Origin: Porticoccaceae bacterium
GTDB taxonomy: Bacteria > Pseudomonadota > Gammaproteobacteria > Pseudomonadales > Porticoccaceae
Assembly: GCA_902562425.1 (NCBI GenBank)
Contig: CACETF010000002.1
Location: 124,001-188,000, forward strand
Length of the DNA stretch: 64,000 nucleotides
Direction: 5' to 3'
Below, piece by piece: positions 18,478 to 27,819 of the stretch; the stretch's first letter is position 1; the number at the start of each line of letters is the position of its first letter. Under the pieces are notes generated by a model. That model saw only the letters and a list, made by a program, of their open reading frames with translations. It searched no databases and was not told where the DNA came from. The position numbers and the translations under genes were made by a program.

Positions 18478-21105
18478 TCATAGCGAATATCCTAGTTGAG
18501 CAAAGAACACCCTTCCCAAAGGACCATGTTGTTTTGAGTCATAACTGAAATTGCCTCCGTCGTTCACCCGCGGTGGGAGCTCGTCAAGTAAGTTTTTGAC
18601 TCCAAAACTTGCGGATATTTCACCTTTTCCAGAGATATTTGTTAGGTAAAAAGAATATTTAGCGTCAATGCTAGTGTGCGCGTCGATATTTTCATCTATG
18701 TTTTTGTAACTGCTTACTCGGTATACATTGAGATTTGCGCTTCGTTTATTTCCCGTCCAGAGAAGATTCGCGCTAGTTTTTGTCTTTGGGAGCGAACGAG
18801 CAAAGTTCGATCGGTTCAGCTCGCCCGCCGCATCAATCAAATTTCCATTAGGTAATAAGATTTCATAATTCAGAAGATGCGAACTATCAATCCTCAGTAA
18901 GAGGTTATCTCTTAGTTTCCATTTCATCGCTAAATCCACTCCATCAACGTCTACTTGCGACGCATTAAAGTAATCAACGATTACCCCCGAAAGATTGCCA
19001 CTCGCACTTCTTATGATCGCTGAGTCATTGGGATTAGAATTTACTTTACTCTGAGCATTTTCAACTGTGATCAGATCGTTATAGGCAACCATCCAGTAAT
19101 CAAGTCGAATATCAAACACCCTACTAGGTTGAATATGAAGTCCAAGGTTGAAGTTTTCTGACTCTTCAGCGACAAGACTATCTGAGCCAGCCTGTAGAAT
19201 TCTGACAAAGGTGGGACTGCCCTTATTAGAGCCATTAGGATTTTTGTCTTGTATTCGCTCGAGTTGCACTTGTCTAGCATGTACTTGCGCCAACGAGGGT
19301 TGACGGAATGCAGTACTAGCAGAGGCTCTTAGAGAAAGTTTAGGGTTGATCTTCCAGTTGAAAGCTACCTTAGGATCCAACGATGTGGCGCTATCGAGAT
19401 TTTCATATCGTAGTGCTGCAGAAATTTGAAAATCCTTTGTAAATGGTAGTTGAGTTTCAATAAAAGCTGCATGGTCGATACGTGACTGATCCATCTCGGA
19501 AACACCGCCGAGGAATATGAGGTCAACAGGTATTGGATCACCTTTTGAGTTAAACTTTATCCGGTAAAGATCATCAGCCCTCGTGATAAAGGTTTCTTTC
19601 CGGATGTGTAAGCCCGCCGCTAAGCCTATATTTAGTCCAGACTTTATGGAGTATATGTCACCGCTTGCTATACCATCAAATACGGTGAGCTTCGAAGTTC
19701 GCTCTACTTCAGTTTCATAGGCAAGGTAATTATAGAGCGTTTGACTATTATTTTCTGGGATAAAGGGATCATAATACTCATCAGCACTGGGCCCGCCATA
19801 GCCACGAAATGCGTCTTTTAGTCGCGATGAAATTGTATCGGGTTGATTGGCAGTATATGCATTTTGGCTATGAGTTAAAGTAGTCTCCCAAGCCCAATTT
19901 TCATCCCAGTACCCTTCCAGTCCCACAGACGCTCTGATGGTTTCGTTGGCTCGAGGGGCATTGGGGGATGGGTAACCGAAAGCAAAAGGTCTCCCCAACC
20001 AAGTTAACGGTATTTTTAAGGGATTGCTTGGATGTGTTGCTGGGATCGAGGGAAATGTTAAGTCAGGATAGCTAGGTGATTGTGGATTTTCAGTTACCTT
20101 ATTATTGCTATAACCCAAATCTGCGAAGAATTTAGAACCATTTGAAAAGTTGTGTGTCAGATTTGTAAAAAATTGTAAGCGAGTTTCTGCCGCAACTAAG
20201 TTGAATCTTGGACCATAAAAAAAGCGGCAAGTAGACGAACTCAAGATAGCCTCGGTGTATTCCTCACACTGCGCATTAGGTATGTAGTCTCCTGAAGCAT
20301 AGTCCCCAGCGTAAGGACCCGATGATACAGAAGCATTTGAACTTGCAATAAATGTGCTGCCAAGTCCACTGATGGCGTTGTCGATTAATTTGGGCCTTGA
20401 TGAGCCTCGTAATGCCGATCTTTGGAGATAGTGGGTGACTAAAGTAACTGACGTATCACCGAATTGTTTACCCGAAAGGATACCTATGCTTTTATCGCTT
20501 TGATCACCATTTTCAACGCGTTGGTAGCCGCTAGTAACCTCAAAGCCATCAAAGTTAGTGCGTAGGATGAAGTTAACAACCCCTGCAATCGCATCTGATC
20601 CATAAGTTGACGCTGCTCCTTCTTTCAAGACCTCAATGCGCTCAATAGCATTTATTGGAATACTACTTGTATCCACGAATACACTTCCATCATTAGCGAG
20701 TGCGCCAGAAACTGTTTGACGTCTCCCATTGAGCAGAACAAGTGTTGAACTAAGTCCGAGGCCTCGTAAGTTAATATTTTCCGTGCCTTGCGAGAAACCT
20801 TGTGTAAGAGAATCAGATCTATTTTCTGCACCAGAACTTACTGTTAGGTTATTGATAACGTCAGACACTGAGGTGGCGGCGAGGCCGTCAATATAATCTT
20901 GCTGGAGGATAGTTAAAGGAATTGTCCCATTTCGCTTTAAACCTTTGATATGACTTCCTGTCACATAAACCTCTTCGATTATTCTATTTTGCATGGTTTC
21001 CGCAAACATGGCTGATGAACTTAAAAGTAACCAAAGCCCGATGATATATTGAGATAAAAGTTTTTTATGTACTCTTAAAGCTTCTGACCAATGTACTAAA
21101 TTCAT
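18478..21105 (-). CDS. TonB-dependent outer-membrane receptor
   Basis: 875 residues: signal peptide (to about residue 35, ...SSSAMFAE), a TonB-box-like start (IIEEVYVTGSHIKG), a plug domain (INLRGLGLSSTLVLLNGRRQ, VLKEGAASTYGSDAIAGVVN) and a long beta-barrel ending VFFAQLGYSL. The plug signature RGLGxxxTLVLLNGRR and barrel type are those of the large family used for oligosaccharides, peptides or other bulky nutrients rather than the siderophore type, but substrate cannot be told. A good sigma-70 promoter lies at 21169-21196. No SusD, TonB or ExbBD gene is adjacent. Confidence 0.95.
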   Translation of the reverse strand: MNLVHWSEALRVHKKLLSQYIIGLWLLLSSSAMFAETMQNRIIEEVYVTGSHIKGLKRNGTIPLTILQQDYIDGLAATSVSDVINNLTVSSGAENRSDSLTQGFSQGTENINLRGLGLSSTLVLLNGRRQTVSGALANDGSVFVDTSSIPINAIERIEVLKEGAASTYGSDAIAGVVNFILRTNFDGFEVTSGYQRVENGDQSDKSIGILSGKQFGDTSVTLVTHYLQRSALRGSSRPKLIDNAISGLGSTFIASSNASVSSGPYAGDYASGDYIPNAQCEEYTEAILSSSTCRFFYGPRFNLVAAETRLQFFTNLTHNFSNGSKFFADLGYSNNKVTENPQSPSYPDLTFPSIPATHPSNPLKIPLTWLGRPFAFGYPSPNAPRANETIRASVGLEGYWDENWAWETTLTHSQNAYTANQPDTISSRLKDAFRGYGGPSADEYYDPFIPENNSQTLYNYLAYETEVERTSKLTVFDGIASGDIYSIKSGLNIGLAAGLHIRKETFITRADDLYRIKFNSKGDPIPVDLIFLGGVSEMDQSRIDHAAFIETQLPFTKDFQISAALRYENLDSATSLDPKVAFNWKINPKLSLRASASTAFRQPSLAQVHARQVQLERIQDKNPNGSNKGSPTFVRILQAGSDSLVAEESENFNLGLHIQPSRVFDIRLDYWMVAYNDLITVENAQSKVNSNPNDSAIIRSASGNLSGVIVDYFNASQVDVDGVDLAMKWKLRDNLLLRIDSSHLLNYEILLPNGNLIDAAGELNRSNFARSLPKTKTSANLLWTGNKRSANLNVYRVSSYKNIDENIDAHTSIDAKYSFYLTNISGKGEISASFGVKNLLDELPPRVNDGGNFSYDSKQHGPLGRVFFAQLGYSL

Positions 21106-21168
21106 ATTTGTCTTTGTCCTAAAAGTATTTCAAGGATGATAAGTTGAGGATTAATGTTTAGGGCGATG

Positions 21169-21196
21169 ATAATAAGTGGTACCATTAAGATGTCAA
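21169..21196 (-). promoter_or_regulatory. Sigma-70 promoter of the TonB receptor, with a palindrome in the spacer
   Basis: Minus strand: TTGACA (21196-21191), 16-base spacer, TATTAT (21174-21169), about 60 bases before the receptor ATG. The spacer holds the palindrome TGGTACCA (21177-21184). GntR- and related regulators often bind TGGTxxACCA-type sites, so repressor control is plausible but unproven. Confidence 0.55.
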
Positions 21197-21531
21197 CTTA
21201 TAATAGTACATCAGGTTTACAAGTTGCAAAGCTCTGAATTTTTTCCGGCCCCGATATGGTAGGAAAGTAAATTTTTTTATCTAGTCCTGTTCCGTCGAAT
21301 GCAGTGCTTGCAGTTGATTGTGCAACTAAATGATTATCGCAGGAGCCCCGATTTTTTGATAATCAACGGCACATGGTGTAACTGGTTCTGAAAATTTAAA
21401 ATAGACGCTTATTCTGTTCGGCTATATATGATAAATATTCACTGATCCTATGATGCAAGCGTATAATCTGAGTTAAAGAATTAACCTTTAAATTAGTTGT
21501 ATTCCCAAGAAAATCATAAAGAAGGTATTAA
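21197..21531. other. Intergenic region between divergent TonB receptor and UbiH-family genes
   Basis: With 21106-21168 this makes a 426-base gap. Apart from the receptor promoter I see A/T-rich sequence and an AAGAAGG ribosome site before ATG 21532. No further gene or repeat is visible. Confidence 0.5.
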
Positions 21532-22707
21532 ATGAATACATTGGATTTTGATGCTGTAATCATTGGTGGCGGTATGACTGGGCTTGCTATGGCTGGCCAG
21601 CTTGGTGGACTTGGATTAAAGACCGCCATTGTTGAGAAACAAATTCCGGAGCCCTATCATCCCACTCAGAATTTTGATCTAAGAGTCTCTGCTCTAAGCC
21701 CTCAGTCGGTTAAAATGCTGGAAAACATCGGTGCTTGGGAGCACATAGAAAATATGCGATTTTGCCCATATCGTCAAATGCGCGTCTGGGAGATGAGGGG
21801 ATTCGGGGATGTTACATTTGAGGCATCTAGTATAGGCGAACCGTGCTTGGGATTCATTGTTGAAAATCGAATTATACAGCTTGCCCTCCGAGAGTCTATT
21901 GACAAAATGGAAGAAGTTGACATCTTGAGTCCGGCAACTTGCCTCGCATTCGATAGAAATGGATCAGGCATTTCGGTAACGCTTCAAGATCATAGGGGTT
22001 TAAATTGCCGACTACTTATTGGTGCTGATGGAGCAAATTCGGAAGTGAGAGATTCCTTTGGGATTACAATACAAACGGACACATACAATCAATCGTGTTT
22101 GGTAGCATCAGTTATTACTGATCATCCTCAGCAAGAGATAACTTGGCAGCGCTTCACCAGCTCCGGCCCACAAGCATTTTTACCTCTACCCGGTCATCAT
22201 GCGTCACTGGTTTGGTATGATCAGCGGGAAATGATAGACAGTTTAATAAAACTTGATCTCCCTAAATTGGGAGAAAAATTTCAAGAGAAATTTCCGGGGG
22301 AGCTAGGACTTGTCAAAGTACACTCGAGAGGTAGTTTTGATTTATTTAAGCAACATGCAAAAAATTATGTGCAGAGTCGACTTGCACTCATTGGAGATGC
22401 TGCCCACACAATCAATCCTCTTGCCGGTCAAGGTGTAAATTTAGGATTTCAAGATACTCAGTGCCTAAGCCAAACTATTAGCAAGGCCCTACATCAGGGA
22501 ACTGATTGGTCCTCTTATAGAGTTTTGCTGGAGTATCAGAGAAACCGAAGGTGGGTCAACGAGTTGATGTTGCGGGCAGTGGACGGTTTCTATTATGGCT
22601 TCAGTAATGATATTGCGCCATTGAAATGGGTTCGAAATGCGATATTGACGGGTGCAAAAAATCCCTATGTCAATCGAAGCGTTATGCGCTATGCCATGGG
22701 GCTCTAA
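21532..22707 (+). CDS. UbiH/UbiF/VisC-family FAD-dependent hydroxylase
   Basis: 391 residues. Seen: the FAD dinucleotide motif VIIGGGMTGLAMAGQL, the DG motif LIGADGANSEVRD, and the GD motif ALIGDAAHTINPLAGQGVNLG. These class A flavoprotein monooxygenases hydroxylate the ubiquinone ring at different positions. The C terminus NRSVMRYAMGL resembles UbiF (and UbiM) more than UbiH, which suggests the C6 hydroxylation step, but I cannot exclude another family member. AAGAAGG precedes ATG 21532. It stands alone, divergent from the TonB receptor. Confidence 0.88.
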   Translation: MNTLDFDAVIIGGGMTGLAMAGQLGGLGLKTAIVEKQIPEPYHPTQNFDLRVSALSPQSVKMLENIGAWEHIENMRFCPYRQMRVWEMRGFGDVTFEASSIGEPCLGFIVENRIIQLALRESIDKMEEVDILSPATCLAFDRNGSGISVTLQDHRGLNCRLLIGADGANSEVRDSFGITIQTDTYNQSCLVASVITDHPQQEITWQRFTSSGPQAFLPLPGHHASLVWYDQREMIDSLIKLDLPKLGEKFQEKFPGELGLVKVHSRGSFDLFKQHAKNYVQSRLALIGDAAHTINPLAGQGVNLGFQDTQCLSQTISKALHQGTDWSSYRVLLEYQRNRRWVNELMLRAVDGFYYGFSNDIAPLKWVRNAILTGAKNPYVNRSVMRYAMGL

Positions 22708-23012
22708 TTGTTTTTATTGGGTGCGTATTAAATATTCAGAAGTTTTGTAGGTCATCGAAACAGAAATTCGCTTAAGTGGGAGCTTTTCTTTGTTTTTGCA
22801 CAACCAAATGTGTGTAATATTTTTTTGTATAATTTTACGCGGTTCGCGTGCCGACAAGTGAAGATAAAATTGTTTTAAAATGATTAAATTTAGACCGTCG
22901 AGAAAGTTGTTTTAGTTTTTAAAAGGTAAAAGCGTTAAAAATTAATACAGACTTTTAAGGGTGGCCTGTAGCCTCTTGGATTTTTGTGATTTCTTAGGCC
23001 TATTTAGATCCG
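22708..23012. other. Non-coding stretch before the YceI remnant
   Basis: About 300 bases, A/T-rich, with many stops in all frames. I see no gene, convincing terminator or repeat. Confidence 0.4.
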
Positions 23013-23532
23013 TTAAAGTATTTAATTGATTCTAGCCACACATATCGCTCTTTTGAGGCAGATCACTTGGGTGGATTGTCGGTATGGCTAGGCAAAATAA
23101 ATTCATCCTCAGGCCATGTCGTGCTTGACAAGACTGCCTAGACGGGCTTTTTGGATGTACGATGGATATGTTAACCATTGATTTTGGGTACAATGGAATG
23201 AACGACCAAGTGCGTAATGAAGAAATGTTAGACGTTGAAAATTTCCCATATCCTCTTAGACGGGTCAGTTAGCCAGATTTGTCCAGGGTAAGCCGACTGA
23301 AGAGATCGGTGAGCTTACTTTGCGAGGTATCACCAAGCCTGTTGTACTGCAAATAAACCAGTTCAACTGCATGATTTATCCCAGGAAAAAAAGATAGGTG
23401 TGCGTAGCAGACGCTTTTGCAAACTTTATGCGTGACAATTTTGGGATAGACTATGCGAAAAAATACGGGTTTAAGATGAGCATAAATCTTAAAATGAGTG
23501 TGGAGGCATTGCTAGAATATGACTTGTATTAA
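23013..23532 (+). pseudogene. YceI-family protein, decayed
   Basis: Translating in pieces recovers a YceI (lipocalin-like, polyisoprenoid-binding) protein. 23016-23139: [20 protein letters not shown] then [16 protein letters not shown], stopped by TAG. After a one-base shift, from about 23160: MLTIDFGYNGMNDQVRNEEM, LDVENFPYPL, stopped by TAG. After another shift, from about 23270: ARFVQGKPTEEIGELTLRG, ITKPVVLQINQFNCM, a TAG, then FGIDYAKKYGFKMSINLKMS and VEALLEYD. Two frameshifts and three stops, and no start codon at the front. The order and spacing match YceI of full length (~180 residues). YceI proteins are periplasmic and often paired with cytochrome b561; no such partner is here. None of the breaks is in a long homopolymer, so I take this as true decay. 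Confidence 0.85.
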
Positions 23533-23636
23533 ACCTACGTCCTTATTTAAGTATGTCTAACTATAATTTGGTGACTACAGTCTTCGCCTTTAATCTCCAT
23601 TTATATAAGGGCCGTTAATAGTATTAGGTTTTCTGA

Positions 23637-25937
23637 TCAGAATCTGTACCGTATTTTCATCTGTATCCCCTCATTCTCTCGGTCCACAAATCCTCGGTTC
23701 AAGAGTCTTCCCAAACTTTCGTCTGCAAATGAGCTTGTATAATTAGCACCCCTACTGAAAACGACAAAAATTTCAGATAATGGGGCGATCTTGTATTTAT
23801 ATCTTAACTGGATGCCGCTGTTGCTCTTACTAAAGTCTAGCGGGCTATGTGAGGAAACAAAAATATTTCCAATTGTATTTATATCAAAACTTTCGATTGC
23901 ATCTGCAGAGATGCTGGTCCATTGTAATTTAAACCTTAACTCTTGATTTTCGCTGGGATACCAGTCAAACCTGATTTTGCTGATATATTTGGAGGTTTCG
24001 TAGGTGCTCAATATTTGGTTTCCCGAATCCCAAATCAATTCACTATCAGTGAACTCGTATGTTAACCCTACTGTCAACTGTATGGTTTCAGATAGGAATA
24101 TTTTGGGATCATATGAGACCGATTTTGTGAGACCATCGATCTTGTTGTGTGATATGGATAACCCTCCATCATGAAATATTGGCCTTCCTTTTAAACCGCT
24201 AAAAGATAGTCCGCCTCCTATATTTTCAGGCTGTTTGAAAATGCCGTTACCGCGGGTCTCTAAGTCGTTCCAGCTTGAAGAGTTAGCCCAAATTTGTGAA
24301 GAGATTCTTCTTGTAGATAGAAAATTCCATGATTTTTTTAAGTAGAACCTTTGTAGAAGTTTTTGGCCATTTAAATTTTCCTCATACGCAAATGAAAAGC
24401 GGGTTTCTGTTGATGAAAGTTTCGTTTTCTCTCCAAAACGAGTCTTCTCGTAACTAGTTGACCCAAAAATGCTAAAGTAATTATTCCGAAGCATAAAACC
24501 CATATCATTCATATTGAAATCTTTTCCATAATGCACTGCGGTGATTTCATATTCCCAATTCTTGTCAGGAGCATAAATCCAGTCAAGCCAACCCGCGTAA
24601 TCGGTAATTCGAGCGGTCATTTTTGGATCTTGGCTTCTTAAGTCACTTCGCATCAATGCGCCACGAAGTCGGGAAGTCTTATTGGGTCTTAATTCGAAAT
24701 CATAGTTGTCAACTCGCGCAGTGCGATATTCGTCGCGCATGTCTGCATATGTGAGTTGATGACCGAATGAAAGCCGCCCTAAAGTATTCTCAATGCTTGT
24801 TGAGAGAAATCGATTACCAAAAATCGACCCGTCACTTTCTTCTTGCACAGCAAAAATACCCAGTCCCATTTGATCTGACTGATGTATTGCTTTTAAGGCA
24901 TATTTGATATGTATGGGATAACCATTCTCGTCTTGACCGGCTCCCAATCGGCGGGTGTGTAAAATCGACTCTCGTGTCCATCCCCTGGTTGGTATTGAGT
25001 TGGTAAATATAGTTTGGTTGTTGGTAAAGAATAACCTCTTCTCTCCTACGAATGTCTCTAGTGCTGAAAAATTAATCACTAAATCGTCGCTCTCAACCTG
25101 ACCAAAGTCCGGTTTTAATGCACCTATTACCTGGGTACCCAAAATTGGGCTCCAAGTAAAATCAGCACCCACTGAGGTCTCATTCTCCGGAGTTGTGGTA
25201 TCTTTAGAAAAAATTTTATGTTTTAACGCAAAGTATGGTGAAAAATTTAAATTTTTTTTTTGTTTTGGTATTACCTCTATGGGTACCCAGTCTTCGATGA
25301 ACGAGGGTTTACTGTAATGTGTGCTAGGAAAAGCGAATCGCAAATTCTTGCTGTGGACTAATCTTGCGAACATAAATGTTATATTTCTCTTCCCACTTTT
25401 TTTGGACATTGGAGCTATTGACCAAGGAATATGCATTTCGGTATACCAATATTGATCGTCAGCACTAGTTGCTGATGTCCAAATACCATCCCAAGAGGAA
25501 GAAAACTTTCCAGGACTCAATATTCCGTCTCTTTGTCCGTTGGCAGAGCTCACAATAAAGCTGTACCCCACATTGGAGCCCTCATCAAAGCCTATGTAAA
25601 CCTGATTTGAGTCGGTGGAGTTATAAATCGATTTCATATCACGTGCATATATTCTCTCTGTTCGGTCTGATAGTTTTGGTTGGTAGTTTTTAAAACCAAT
25701 GTAGATACCTTTTTCGTTTGTGGCAACGAGTGCGATAGTTTTATATTCGGCAGCATCAAGGGTCAGTGGGGAAATTGTTACAAACTCCTCAAACTTTCTG
25801 GCGTCATTCCATTCATGCTCATTAAGAATACCGTCAATTAGTATTTCTCCCGCAGCTGGCCAGTGGATTGAGGCCGAAAGGGAGTAGAGCAGAATCTTTT
25901 TTAAGAATGTAAAGGGACTTTGATTTAAACGTAACAT
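23637..25937 (-). CDS. DUF5916 outer-membrane protein with CBM9-like N-terminal domain
   Basis: 766 residues with a probable signal peptide (ILLYSLSASIHWPAAG). N-terminal ~200 residues have the carbohydrate-binding family 9-like pattern IDGILNEHEWNDA and IYARDMKSIYNSTDSNQVYIG. The rest is a beta-rich barrel-like DUF5916 region (FGQVESDDLVINFSALETF and EKRLFFTNN are recognisable family motifs), ending in MKIRYRF with a C-terminal Phe as in outer-membrane barrels. Function unknown; relatives are often near TonB receptors or peptidases. The frame has no good ribosome site before ATG 25937. A LacI-type palindrome lies 187 bases upstream. Confidence 0.85.
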   Translation of the reverse strand: MLRLNQSPFTFLKKILLYSLSASIHWPAAGEILIDGILNEHEWNDARKFEEFVTISPLTLDAAEYKTIALVATNEKGIYIGFKNYQPKLSDRTERIYARDMKSIYNSTDSNQVYIGFDEGSNVGYSFIVSSANGQRDGILSPGKFSSSWDGIWTSATSADDQYWYTEMHIPWSIAPMSKKSGKRNITFMFARLVHSKNLRFAFPSTHYSKPSFIEDWVPIEVIPKQKKNLNFSPYFALKHKIFSKDTTTPENETSVGADFTWSPILGTQVIGALKPDFGQVESDDLVINFSALETFVGEKRLFFTNNQTIFTNSIPTRGWTRESILHTRRLGAGQDENGYPIHIKYALKAIHQSDQMGLGIFAVQEESDGSIFGNRFLSTSIENTLGRLSFGHQLTYADMRDEYRTARVDNYDFELRPNKTSRLRGALMRSDLRSQDPKMTARITDYAGWLDWIYAPDKNWEYEITAVHYGKDFNMNDMGFMLRNNYFSIFGSTSYEKTRFGEKTKLSSTETRFSFAYEENLNGQKLLQRFYLKKSWNFLSTRRISSQIWANSSSWNDLETRGNGIFKQPENIGGGLSFSGLKGRPIFHDGGLSISHNKIDGLTKSVSYDPKIFLSETIQLTVGLTYEFTDSELIWDSGNQILSTYETSKYISKIRFDWYPSENQELRFKLQWTSISADAIESFDINTIGNIFVSSHSPLDFSKSNSGIQLRYKYKIAPLSEIFVVFSRGANYTSSFADESLGRLLNRGFVDRENEGIQMKIRYRF

Positions 25938-26539
25938 TAGTTAATTTCGATTATTGTCCAATCAATAAAAATTTAATTAGACATTATTCTTTAAACAGAT
26001 CGAATTAGATCAGCATGGGAACAAGATAAACCTTTTTTCAGGGTAAACTAAATGATCGTCGTCGAAGTTCTGACCATGTTATTGCTTTTCTCCTTTTAAA
26101 ATGGTGTTCTAGGTGTAGGCGAGTTGCAAACGTTTGCAATGTATTTAGGGCTTTTAAGCGCATAAACAAGGAGAGTGATATTTATTAGTTGTTGGAGAAT
26201 GTAAGTTTAAGATGCTTTTTTAAAAAAGCAATAAGCCCATGAGACACCCTTAAATAACCCGCCATTTATTGAGAAATGCGCGGTCTTTTCCTTGGTGAAC
26301 AGTGATAATAGTAAGGAGAATGTAGGAATTTTCATGTATAAAGATGGTACTGTCGCTTCAGACCACCATGTTATATTCACAATATTAAAGGGGTAGTTTT
26401 CGGTGTCTAAGATTTTAGGGAGTATCATCTTTGTTGACACGCTACTTCGAACCATCTTTGTAAGTTATAAATTAGGTTATAAGAGATCAATAAGAGGATT
26501 TATTTCACTGGACTATTATTTTTTACGTGAGAAGGTGTG
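25938..26539. other. Intergenic region with a LacI-type palindrome
   Basis: About 600 bases without a gene I can support. It holds the operator-like palindrome at 26124-26139. A weak 82-codon minus-strand frame (26207-26455) looks random. Confidence 0.4.
26124..26139. promoter_or_regulatory. Perfect 16-bp palindrome resembling a LacI/PurR-family operator
   Basis: TTGCAAACGTTTGCAA. The core GCAAACGTTTGC is identical to the core of the PurR consensus (ACGCAAACGTTTGCGT), and the central CG step is the LacI-family hallmark. It is upstream of the DUF5916 gene (minus strand). No LacI-family gene is in the window. Confidence 0.55.
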
Positions 26540-26707
26540 ATGAAAATTATTTTTGCTTTTCTAATTTTGGGAACGATTGGATTTTACTCGGGATACTTGT
26601 GGATAGTGAGCCTCTGTGCATTTGGGTGTGTTTTCGCAGTTATCCATTTAAATGATAAAAGGAGGGCAAGATTGCAAGAAGAGAAGGATTTCGGAGATGT
26701 TGAATAG
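26540..26707 (+). CDS. Small predicted membrane protein (55 aa)
   Basis: ATG 26540 is preceded by GAGAAGG. The product starts MKIIFAFLILGTIGFYSGYL, has a second hydrophobic stretch (IVSLCAFGCVFAVIHL) and ends in a charged tail (KRRARLQEEKDFGDVE). Two short helices and a cytoplasmic-type tail suggest a small inner-membrane protein. Not recognised. Start signal and composition support a real gene, but without homologues this is moderate. Confidence 0.45.
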   Translation: MKIIFAFLILGTIGFYSGYLWIVSLCAFGCVFAVIHLNDKRRARLQEEKDFGDVE

Positions 26708-26900
26708 ACGGCTTGGACAGCTTCTTGGGTCCAAGAAAGCGATATTTTACCTAATGAATATTTTTTCTAATAGTAACCCACAACGCAACACCCACGAGCT
26801 TGAGCCCAATGATAGATACACGTGTCTGTTCGTAATGTATTCTGAAAGCTCATATAAGTAGGATTAGACTCCACTACCTTGTTCACTATTTAAGCGATAT

Positions 26901-27098
26901 TCATTTAAAAAAATTAAACAGGAAGGACAGAATAATACTTATTACAATGCATGTCACAATAGGGAATGCAAATGAGGAATTTCCCGACTGGATGAAGATA
27001 TCCCCCGGCAGTTGACCAAACGGTATTTTTTTTATGTGTGGATAGGCAAAACCAACCAATATGAGGATGATGCCGGAAATGATTAGGATTTGCTGCAC
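26901..27098 (-). CDS. DUF2905 family small membrane protein
   Basis: About 65 residues. GGAG six bases before GTG 27098 fixes the start; a longer frame to 27176 would overlap the GST gene. Two membrane helices flank the family signature IPFGQLPGDIFIQSGNSSFAFPI (key parts GQLPGDI and FAFPI). DUF2905 proteins are of unknown function. Starts 32 bases after the GST stop and is probably cotranscribed. Confidence 0.85.
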   Translation of the reverse strand: MQQILIISGIILILVGFAYPHIKKIPFGQLPGDIFIQSGNSSFAFPIVTCIVISIILSFLFNFFK

Positions 27099-27129
27099 AG
27101 ATTGCTCCAAATATTTTTTAAAAATCTTT

Positions 27130-27819
27130 TTATTGGGTGTCAGTATTCTTAGTTCCTGTGGGGTGCGCTGTCCCATTAATTATTAGTTTGGGTGACACTC
27201 CTATGCCGATTAACTTCGGTCGTGATATAAGGTAGTTTCGCACCGGATCAATAGATTCGATTGCGTGAAGTAGCTCTGTTATTCGCGGAAACTTTAAAAA
27301 AATATCGTGATAAAGTGTTCGCGCGAGATCGAGGTGATGATAAGCAAAAAAATCACATGCTTTTGGCTCGCTATCAAAGAAGAAAGGATTGGTCGTTGAA
27401 GCCAGAGCATGATCCAGATTTTCAATCCTCTTTATCAGGTTGGGTAGCAAAGCAATTTTTTTTGTTGAGAAATCCTCTCCAACTGCAAAATTCAAAATTG
27501 GATTAAGGGGTAAAAATAAATCATGTGCACCCAACATAACAGCATGCATTTTTGCGGTAGTTATAGGGTTGGTATTATTGAGACCGGCAAGTTGTTCAAT
27601 GTATCCCATGATCGCGATGCTTTGTGAGATCTGATGAGTATTATCTACAACCAGCAGGGGCAGTTGCTTGAATGGTAAGGTTGGTTTTACATGTTCCCAG
27701 TCTTTTTTGAAGTACTCCCATGACATCTGATAGTCATACTTGATTCCAGCGTAGTGCATTAGCATCTGAGGAGCTTCTGCAAGAGCTCTCATTTTAAAGT
27801 AGATAAGTTTGAGCGCCAT
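27130..27819 (-). CDS. Glutathione S-transferase family protein (sigma-like)
   Basis: 229 residues. N-terminal thioredoxin-like domain: LKLIYFKMRALAEAPQMLM (catalytic Tyr region of alpha/mu/pi/sigma GSTs), then PFKQLPLLVVDNTHQISQSIAIMGYI, which has the cis-Pro and the SQS glutathione-binding motif. C-terminal helical domain follows. ATG 27819 is used because AGAGG lies six bases upstream. The sequence after ~205 residues (RPKLIGIGVSPKL to the end) is a longer tail than in most members. Substrate not assigned. Likely cotranscribed with the DUF2905 gene. Confidence 0.88.
   Translation of the reverse strand: MALKLIYFKMRALAEAPQMLMHYAGIKYDYQMSWEYFKKDWEHVKPTLPFKQLPLLVVDNTHQISQSIAIMGYIEQLAGLNNTNPITTAKMHAVMLGAHDLFLPLNPILNFAVGEDFSTKKIALLPNLIKRIENLDHALASTTNPFFFDSEPKACDFFAYHHLDLARTLYHDIFLKFPRITELLHAIESIDPVRNYLISRPKLIGIGVSPKLIINGTAHPTGTKNTDTQ

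Noticed and set aside
26207-26455. 82-codon minus-strand frame
   Set aside because: No start signal, no domain and a random-looking sequence.
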